This document shows, piece after piece, positions 43,039 to 49,011 of a stretch of DNA of 49,011 nt. The notes under the pieces are model-generated. The model was not told the origin of the DNA. It did no database searches and was given only the letters and a program-made list of their open reading frames with translations. The stretch spans positions 11,978 through 60,988 of the forward strand of contig HG326664.1 of assembly GCA_000308255.3 (NCBI GenBank), read 5' to 3'. The stretch is from Anaerococcus pacaensis 9403502. GTDB taxonomy: Bacteria; Bacillota; Clostridia; Tissierellales; Peptoniphilaceae. The position numbers and the translations under genes are program-made. How positions within the stretch are numbered: position 1 is the first letter of the stretch; each line of letters opens with the position of its first letter.

Positions 43039-44760
43039 ATGAATTTAGTAAAAGAGTATGTAAGTAAAAGAAAAGGCTCATATTTTATATCCGTACTACT
43101 TGCCATAGTGGGAGTAGTTGCTGGGCTTTTTTCTTATATATACATGGCGAAAATTATTGTGAATTTGATTAATGGCATAAGGGATATTAGCTTATACACT
43201 CCACTTTGCATAAGTATTTTAATAACATTTGTTATTAAAGAAGTGGCAGCAGGAATATCAACAAGTATTTCCCATACCGCAACTTTTAACTCATTAGGAG
43301 AAATAAGAAATGATATTTCTAAGAAATTATTTAAGATGCCATTGGGAGATGTATTATCAAGATCATCTGGAGAATTAAAAAATATTATAGTTGAGCAAGT
43401 CGATTCTATGGAAACTTCACTTGCCCACCTTGTGCCAGAATTCACGGCAAACTTAGTAGGACCTATTCTATTGTTTATTTACATGTTTACATTAGATTGG
43501 CGTTTAACTTTATTATCATTAATTCCATTTGTTGTAGGAATGTCTATTATGATGTCTGTTATGAATGCTCATTATAAAGAAATGTTTGGAAAGTCAGTTG
43601 CCATTGGTCAACATATGAATAATTCCATTGTTGAGTATATAAATGGGATAGAAGTAATAAAGACATTTAATCAAAGCGAATTATCTTATAGAAAATATGC
43701 TGATGCAGTTTATGATAATGCAAACTTTTATTATAACTGGATGGGTGAGTCTATGAATAGGGTTGCCATAGGTAGATTACTTTCTCCTATGGGGATTATT
43801 ACAATCATACCCTTTGGGATTTTATTTTATATAAAGGGAAGTATTGAATTAGGAAATTTAATTACCTTAATCGTCTTATCCTTTGCTACAGTTTCTAGTA
43901 TTTTAAAAATCATGAACTATATGGACGATATGTCAAGAATATCAACTATAACTTCTGAAATAGGAAAGATTTTAGATTCAAGAGAGTTAGAAAATATCGA
44001 CAAGGGAGAAAAAATAGAATCCTATAATATAGAACTTCAAGACGTCGACTTTTCTTACGATGGAAAAAAGAAAGTCATTGATAATCTTTCTATGGAAATA
44101 AAAGAATCTAATGTTTCAGCACTCGTTGGTCCTTCTGGGTCAGGTAAGTCCACAATAGCAAAACTTATTGCTGGATTTTGGAATGTAGATAAGGGATCTA
44201 TTAAAATTGGCGGAGTAGAAACAAAAGATGTGTCACTCGAAAACTTGTCTTCACTTATTTCTTTTGTATCCCAAGACAATTTCCTATTTGATATGACTAT
44301 AAAGGAAAATATTAGGCTTGGAAATAAGAATGCCTCTGACGAAGAAATTATAGAGGTATGTAAAAAATCTGCCTGCCATGATTTTATTATGAATCTATCT
44401 AATGGTTATGATACAAGAGTTGGTGAAGGTGGAGGTCATCTATCTGGAGGAGAAAGACAAAGAATATCTATTGCTCGTGCCATGCTAAAGAATGCACCAA
44501 TCGTAATTTTAGATGAAGCAACTTCTTATATAGATCCTGAAAATGAAGCTCTCATACAAAACGCCTTGGCAAATCTAGTTAAGGGTAAAACTTTAATCAT
44601 AATCGCTCATAGGTTAAAGACAATTGTTGATGCAGATAGGATATTTGTTATAAAAGATGGTAAATTAAACTCCTATGGAACTCATGAGGGCTTATTAAAG
44701 TCATCAGAGCTTTATAAGGAAATGTATGCTGCAAATTTAAGGGGTGATGAAAATGCTTAA
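43039..44760 (+). CDS. YbtP-like ABC transporter (membrane plus ATPase), first half
   Basis: 573 residues; AGGAGGGG site. Six-helix exporter-fold membrane domain (~15-305), then ATPase with GPSGSGKST, HLSGGERQRISIA and VILDEATSYIDPEN. The YbtP/YbtQ and IrtA/IrtB pairs have this exporter fold but import metal-siderophores, so direction cannot be read from sequence. Overlaps the next gene by 8 bases; the two should form a heterodimer. Confidence 0.85.
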   Translation: MNLVKEYVSKRKGSYFISVLLAIVGVVAGLFSYIYMAKIIVNLINGIRDISLYTPLCISILITFVIKEVAAGISTSISHTATFNSLGEIRNDISKKLFKMPLGDVLSRSSGELKNIIVEQVDSMETSLAHLVPEFTANLVGPILLFIYMFTLDWRLTLLSLIPFVVGMSIMMSVMNAHYKEMFGKSVAIGQHMNNSIVEYINGIEVIKTFNQSELSYRKYADAVYDNANFYYNWMGESMNRVAIGRLLSPMGIITIIPFGILFYIKGSIELGNLITLIVLSFATVSSILKIMNYMDDMSRISTITSEIGKILDSRELENIDKGEKIESYNIELQDVDFSYDGKKKVIDNLSMEIKESNVSALVGPSGSGKSTIAKLIAGFWNVDKGSIKIGGVETKDVSLENLSSLISFVSQDNFLFDMTIKENIRLGNKNASDEEIIEVCKKSACHDFIMNLSNGYDTRVGEGGGHLSGGERQRISIARAMLKNAPIVILDEATSYIDPENEALIQNALANLVKGKTLIIIAHRLKTIVDADRIFVIKDGKLNSYGTHEGLLKSSELYKEMYAANLRGDENA

Positions 44761-46489
44761 TGTGTTTAAAAAGATATGGAATTTTTCAAAAGAAGAACAG
44801 GTAAATATTAAGAAATCCATTCTCGCTGGATTTTTACACGCAGTATTTAATGCTCTTGAGTTTGGTGCAATTTACTATATGCTAGTAAATATATTCTCTA
44901 AAACTTTAGACTATAAGGGAATCTTTATTTGTCTCGGCATATTAGTCATATCTCTTGTTGGAAAAATTATGACACTAAAAATTTCACAGATGGCACAGAC
45001 TCATGCAGGATATTTTATGGCAGCCCATAAGAGGATAGAAATAGGAGAAAAAATAAAAAGAGTTCCTATGGGTTTCTTCTCAAGCTTTTCACTAGGAAGA
45101 TTAACTACTATTTCCACATCCTCACTTTCCCAAGCAGAAATGTGGGTGCCTATGCTTTTGGTTCTTGTACTTGGTGGAGTTTTAAATACTTTAGTCTTTG
45201 TCCTTGGAACTTTAATTTTTAACGTAAAGGTAGGGCTTGTTGCAGTAGTAGGTGTAATAGTATTCTTTATAGTTACATCAATGATGGAGAAAAAATCATC
45301 AGCTAATGCAGACAAAATGACAGTAACACAAACAAGACTTACAAAAGAAGTATTAGCAACTTTACAAGGAATGCAGGTTATAAAATCCTATAATCTTGGT
45401 GGAGAAAATAACAGAGCTTTGAGAAAGTCTATAAAAGACACATCAAGAATACTCTTAGACCTGGAGAAATCTGTAGCACCATACACAGTTATCCAAAGAA
45501 TTGTAATGGGAATAACAACAGTAGCTATGGTCTATGTATCATTAAAATTAAATTTATCTGGTGAACTTCCACTTGCTGAAACAATTCTTATGATTATGGC
45601 ATCCTTTATTATCTTTGAAGGCTTAATCGGGGCAGGATCAAACATGGCAATCCTAAGAGCTTGCGAAAATGCTATAGATTCTGTAGGTTTTATCGACTCT
45701 ATGCCTGATATGAAAGAAGGAAGTATTATAGAGCCTATAAAAAATCACAATATAGTCTTTAAAAATGTTAGCTTTTCTTATGATGACAGACCAATTTTAA
45801 AAAATGTATCAGCAGAGATAAAAGAAAATACTATGACTGCCATAGTTGGTCCATCTGGATCTGGTAAAACAACATTTTGTAATCTAATAGCAAGATTTTG
45901 GGATGTAAACTCTGGAGAAATTTTCATAGGTGAAAAGAATATTAAGAACTATAAGATAGAAAACTTAATGAATTCTATTTCCATGGTATTTCAAGATGTA
46001 TATCTATTTGAAGATACGATTGAGAACAATATAAAATTTGGAAAACAAAATGCAAGCCATGAAGAAGTCGTAGAAGCTGCAAAAAAAGCAAGATGTCATG
46101 AATTTATAGAAGCTTTACCAGAAGGCTATGACACTATCATCGGAGAAGGTGGAGCAAGTTTATCAGGCGGAGAAAAACAAAGAATATCTATTGCTCGTGC
46201 CATGCTAAAAGATGCAGACATCATAATCTTTGATGAAGCCACTGCAAATATAGACCCAGAAAATGAAGAAAAACTTAAAGAAGCAATAGAAACATTAACA
46301 AAAAATAAGACAGTAATTATGATTGCCCATAGGCTAAAAACCATAAGAAATGCAGATCAAATTTTAGTCTTAAAAGATGGAGAAATAGTAGAACGTGGAA
46401 ATCACGAAGAACTGATTAAAAATAGTGGACTTTATTCTGACCTTATAAATGCAAAATCTAAGGCTGAGTCTTGGAAACTAAGCAATTAA
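44753..46489 (+). CDS. YbtQ-like ABC transporter (membrane plus ATPase), second half
   Basis: 578 residues from ATG 44753, 8 bases after AAGGGG (GTG 44744 and ATG 44747 lie too close to that site). Six helices, then GPSGSGKTT, SLSGGEKQRISIA and IIIFDEATANIDPEN. Last gene of the intact metallophore locus. No separate substrate-binding lipoprotein is encoded nearby. Confidence 0.85.
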   Translation: MLNVFKKIWNFSKEEQVNIKKSILAGFLHAVFNALEFGAIYYMLVNIFSKTLDYKGIFICLGILVISLVGKIMTLKISQMAQTHAGYFMAAHKRIEIGEKIKRVPMGFFSSFSLGRLTTISTSSLSQAEMWVPMLLVLVLGGVLNTLVFVLGTLIFNVKVGLVAVVGVIVFFIVTSMMEKKSSANADKMTVTQTRLTKEVLATLQGMQVIKSYNLGGENNRALRKSIKDTSRILLDLEKSVAPYTVIQRIVMGITTVAMVYVSLKLNLSGELPLAETILMIMASFIIFEGLIGAGSNMAILRACENAIDSVGFIDSMPDMKEGSIIEPIKNHNIVFKNVSFSYDDRPILKNVSAEIKENTMTAIVGPSGSGKTTFCNLIARFWDVNSGEIFIGEKNIKNYKIENLMNSISMVFQDVYLFEDTIENNIKFGKQNASHEEVVEAAKKARCHEFIEALPEGYDTIIGEGGASLSGGEKQRISIARAMLKDADIIIFDEATANIDPENEEKLKEAIETLTKNKTVIMIAHRLKTIRNADQILVLKDGEIVERGNHEELIKNSGLYSDLINAKSKAESWKLSN

Positions 46490-46554
46490 TATAGAGTGGA
46501 ACTATAAACAATATTAAATATTAAAATATAATGACTTAATGAACTGAGACTAAT

Positions 46555-46936
46555 ATGAACATAATTGAAACAAAAAATAATACACCTTTTCTTTAAGTTA
46601 TTCTATATACAGTATAGATAATTCAATCCAATGTCATTATCCGGAGGGCAAAAACAAAGGGTTGCAATTGCAAGTGCTATCGCTTCTGATAGGACAATAC
46701 TGATTTTGGACGAACCTACAAGTGGTTTGGATTTTAAGAATATGAAAGAAGTTTCTAATGAAATGATAAGGCTTAAAGAGGACGGAAAAACTATTTTTAT
46801 TATCACACATGATCCGGAATTAGTAGAATGTTGTTGTGATTATTTTATGTTTATGGAGAATGGAAAAGTCAAATGGCATGGTATTAAAGATAAAAAGGAT
46901 ATGGAAAAAATCAGGGAATTCTTCGATCAAACTTAA
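46555..46936 (+). pseudogene. ECF-type ABC ATPase with internal deletion
   Basis: ATG 46555 gives MNIIETKNNTPFL then a stop: the first strand of an ABC ATPase. At 46625-46936 the C-terminal part resumes: [35 protein letters not shown] and [13 protein letters not shown]. Walker A and Q-loop are missing, so the product cannot bind ATP. The joint near 46596-46620 contains TCTATA-TACAG-TATAGA. The nearest relative in the window is the second half of the double ATPase at 41578. Confidence 0.82.
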
Positions 46937-46978
46937 AATTTGCTAAAAAAATCTGGATGAAAAAAAGGAGGTAATTTT

Positions 46979-48343
46979 ATGAAACAAGATATGAAAGAAC
47001 AATTATTAACAAAAAGACCTATAGATTTACTTTTTCAATTATCTATCCCTGCTGTAATAGGAATGATCGTAATAGGTCTTTATCCACTAATGGATGGAAT
47101 TTTTGCAGGAAATATTATAGGGCAAACTGCAATGACAGCTTGTGGTGTAGCTATGCCACTTACCTTTTTTAATAGTGGAGTATCTACACTCATAGGTGTA
47201 GGTTCAGCATCAGTTTTATCAAGAGCTATAGGAAAGGGCGACCAAAAAACAGTTGATAAAATTATGGGGAACTTAATCTTTTGGGTTATCCTATTCTCAT
47301 TAATTATTACAATAGGCGGAATTTTACTTGCACCACATTTTTTAGATATGGTTGGAGCAAGTGGAGAAATTAAAGAATATGGTATCAGATATTTACGAGT
47401 GATTTTCATTGGTTCTTTATTTGTAAACTTTACTCAATCAGCAAACATGGTTATGCGTGGAGAAGGATTAATGAAAAAAGCAATGCTTATTATGGGGCTA
47501 GGAGCTTTCTTAAACATAATTCTTGATCCTATTCTAATGAAATTAATGGGAAAATACGCAATTGAAGGGGCTGCACTTGCAACTATTACAGCACAATTTG
47601 TTCAAGCAATAATAACACTCCATTACTTTAAATACAAAAGTAAAGCAGTAAAAATAAATAAAATCAAACCTGATCAGGAAATAAAAAAAGAAATGTTTGG
47701 CGTAGGGTCATCTGCTATGATGATGCAAATTTTATTTATGATTCAACAAACAATGCTATATAAAATGTCATTTAAATATGGCGGAGATACAAATGCTATC
47801 TTGATGGCAGCAACACTTAGAATATATGCCTTTTCATTCATTCCACTTTGGGGAATGAGTCAAGGTTTACAACCTGTAGTTGGTACAAATTTTGGAGCGA
47901 AAAAATACGACAGAGTAAAAGAAGCTATGAAAGTATTTTCTATCGGAGGATTAGTTCTTGCATCAATATTTTGGATACCAGTATTAGCATTTTCAAAGAA
48001 TATTCTTTCTTTATTTGGAGTAGAAGAAAGTATTATAACTCAGGGAATAGGAAACTTTAGACTATTTTATTCTATCTTCATCCTATATGGAGTAATGGTA
48101 ATGACTATAACATTCTTCCAATCAATAGGAAACGCTAAAAAAGCCGGCATAATAGTAATGCTAAGACAGTTATTTTTGTTCATACCTGCCATGATTATTT
48201 TACCAATGATATTTGGAGTTAAAGCAGTATGGTTTGCAGAACCCCTTGTAGATTTAATTATGATAATAGTTGGTGTAGTAATGATGTTTGGGGAATTAAA
48301 TAGGATGGGTAGAATTAGTTTGAAAAATTCAAGTAATGAATAA
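46979..48343 (+). CDS. MATE-family efflux protein
   Basis: 454 residues, AAGGAGG site. Twelve-helix topology in two homologous halves; PIDLLFQLSIPAVIGMIV at the start, GQTAMTACGVAMPL and NTLIGVGSAS-like segment (STLIGVGSASVLSRAIG), second half with MMMQILFMIQQTMLY and PLWGMSQGLQPVVGTNFGA. The family exports organic compounds against Na+ or H+. It may export the metallophore or be an unrelated drug pump. Confidence 0.88.
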   Translation: MKQDMKEQLLTKRPIDLLFQLSIPAVIGMIVIGLYPLMDGIFAGNIIGQTAMTACGVAMPLTFFNSGVSTLIGVGSASVLSRAIGKGDQKTVDKIMGNLIFWVILFSLIITIGGILLAPHFLDMVGASGEIKEYGIRYLRVIFIGSLFVNFTQSANMVMRGEGLMKKAMLIMGLGAFLNIILDPILMKLMGKYAIEGAALATITAQFVQAIITLHYFKYKSKAVKINKIKPDQEIKKEMFGVGSSAMMMQILFMIQQTMLYKMSFKYGGDTNAILMAATLRIYAFSFIPLWGMSQGLQPVVGTNFGAKKYDRVKEAMKVFSIGGLVLASIFWIPVLAFSKNILSLFGVEESIITQGIGNFRLFYSIFILYGVMVMTITFFQSIGNAKKAGIIVMLRQLFLFIPAMIILPMIFGVKAVWFAEPLVDLIMIIVGVVMMFGELNRMGRISLKNSSNE

Positions 48344-48375
48344 TAAGGGGTTTATTTAAAAGAATGGAGGGAAAT

Positions 48376-48444
48376 ATGCAAATAAATATAATTAAAGTAA
48401 ATTTACCTTTTTTCTTTGGTTTACGCTGTTTACAAGTTAGATAA
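48376..48444 (+). CDS. Possible 22-codon ORF behind good ribosome site
   Basis: ATG 48376 with GGAGGG upstream; MQINIIKVNLPFFFGLRCLQ. Hydrophobic centre. Could be a leader peptide, a short membrane peptide or the start of a deleted gene. Confidence 0.25.
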   Translation: MQINIIKVNLPFFFGLRCLQVR

Positions 48445-48497
48445 CTCAGTTAAAAAATTAAATACAATTACTATTAGAAAGAGTTTCTTTCATTCTA

Positions 48498-48537
48498 GAG
48501 GACTAACCATGCCCAAGAGCAGGAGTCCTCCTTTTTT
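48498..48537 (+). terminator. Terminator before sigma-like gene
   Basis: GAGGACT...AGTCCTC stem, then CTTTTTTTG. Confidence 0.75.
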
Positions 48538-48580
48538 TGTCTGAAAACATAAAGACAAAAAAAGAATGGAGGAAACATAA

Positions 48581-48991
48581 ATGACAAAAGAATATTACCT
48601 TTATGTCGGTGGGCAAAAAATCAAAGTAAGTGAGCAGATATACAAAGCCTACTGGCAAGAAAGAGAACACGAAAAATATTTAGAGCAGGTGGACAAGAAA
48701 AACCACTTGCTATTTTTTTCGTCCCTAAATCACGATGGGAATTTTGAAGATAATTTAGAAGATAAAAATGTTGATGTAGAAAAAGTTGTAGCTACACAAA
48801 TGATGATTGAAGCACTAAGAAATGCTATGTCAAAGTTAAATGAGGAGGAACGGGAAATAATTGAAAGATTATATTTCAATGATGAAACACTTCGTGCAGT
48901 AGCAAAGACTCAAAATATATCTCATCCTGCTTTAATAAAAAGACGAGATAAGATTTTAGAAAAACTAAAGAAATTTATAGAAGAAATATAG
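48581..48991 (+). CDS. Sigma-70 region 4-like regulator of conjugative elements
   Basis: 136 residues; GGAGG site. N-terminus MTKEYYLYVGGQKIKVSE and YWQEREHEKYLEQVDKKN, a typical start for the sigma-like proteins of Tn916/ICE modules. C-terminus: LNEEEREIIERLYFNDETL, AKTQNISHPALIKRRDKIL, a sigma region 4 helix-turn-helix. It marks return to the element backbone at the right edge. Confidence 0.85.
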   Translation: MTKEYYLYVGGQKIKVSEQIYKAYWQEREHEKYLEQVDKKNHLLFFSSLNHDGNFEDNLEDKNVDVEKVVATQMMIEALRNAMSKLNEEEREIIERLYFNDETLRAVAKTQNISHPALIKRRDKILEKLKKFIEEI

Positions 48992-49011
48992 TTTCTGGTT
49001 ACCAAAGAGGG

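Noticed and set aside
46490..46630. Riboswitch before the ATPase relic
   Set aside because: No conserved core motif; the sequence is explained by an AT-rich promoter and a deletion joint.
47848..48060. 70-residue frame inside the MATE gene
   Set aside because: Out-of-frame overlap with a well-supported membrane protein.
1..49011. CRISPR array, tRNA or rRNA genes
   Set aside because: No regularly spaced repeats, no cloverleaf-like sequence and no rRNA motifs were seen on reading.

Overview
The window is AT-rich DNA with strong AAGGAGG-type ribosome sites, short intergenic gaps and many coupled genes. That fits a low-GC Bacillota, most likely a Gram-positive anaerobic coccus (Anaerococcus/Peptoniphilus-like) or a streptococcal relative; the genus is a guess. 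It is an accessory region of an integrative or mobilizable element. Both edges carry ICE-type genes (an OB-fold/ssDNA-binding-like protein at left, a small sigma-like regulator at right). The interior is a patchwork of cargo cassettes, IS elements and broken mobility genes.

Layout: (1) 1-1216, end of an ICE module. (2) 1217-6977, a subtilosin-like sactipeptide cassette: Cys-rich precursor, AlbA-like radical SAM/SPASM enzyme, ABC ATPase with two permeases, histidine kinase, LuxR-type regulator and an AlbB-like two-helix peptide. It lies between two ~340 bp direct copies of the OB-fold gene end plus its terminator. (3) 6978-11990, decay zone: truncated OB-fold copy, holin pseudogene, IS110 with a possible bridge RNA, frameshifted XRE repressor, a secreted DUF6973-like protein, and an IS200. 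(4) 12009-21897, EEP-family membrane protein and a class II lanthipeptide cassette (XRE regulator, LanFEG-like ABC, LanA with a plantaricin C/mersacidin-type CT(I/L)TSEC core, LanM, LanT). (5) 21930-26542, scrambled mobility genes: DUF3847-HNH chimera, replisome-organizer/serine-recombinase junction, MobA/MobC relaxosome and an oriT-like region. (6) 26673-46489, a complete looking thiazoline metallophore locus. (7) 46555-48991, an internally deleted ABC ATPase, a MATE exporter and the sigma-like gene.

The metallophore locus is the main biology. A DtxR-like repressor gene precedes a type II thioesterase, a PPTase, an aryl-AMP ligase, an ArCP-Cy-PCP protein, a TubC-Cy-A-MT-PCP-TE protein, a saccharopine-dehydrogenase-like reductase and an alpha/beta hydrolase. 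A TetR regulator, an ECF transporter (S, T, double ATPase) and a YbtP/YbtQ-like ABC pair follow. The layout recalls equibactin of Streptococcus equi ICESe2 and the pyochelin/yersiniabactin logic (from memory, not searched). Only one adenylation domain is present; its ten-residue code reads DLYNMSMIWK, close to the cysteine code DLYNLSLIWK, so it probably loads both downstream carrier proteins. No salicylate synthase is visible.

Two TTAG-N6-CTAA palindromes, at the biosynthetic promoter and in front of the ECF genes, look like one metal-responsive regulon. Both regulators of the locus (DtxR-like and TetR) appear to start at ATT codons at normal distance from good Shine-Dalgarno sequences, and the AlbB-like gene appears to start at ATA.
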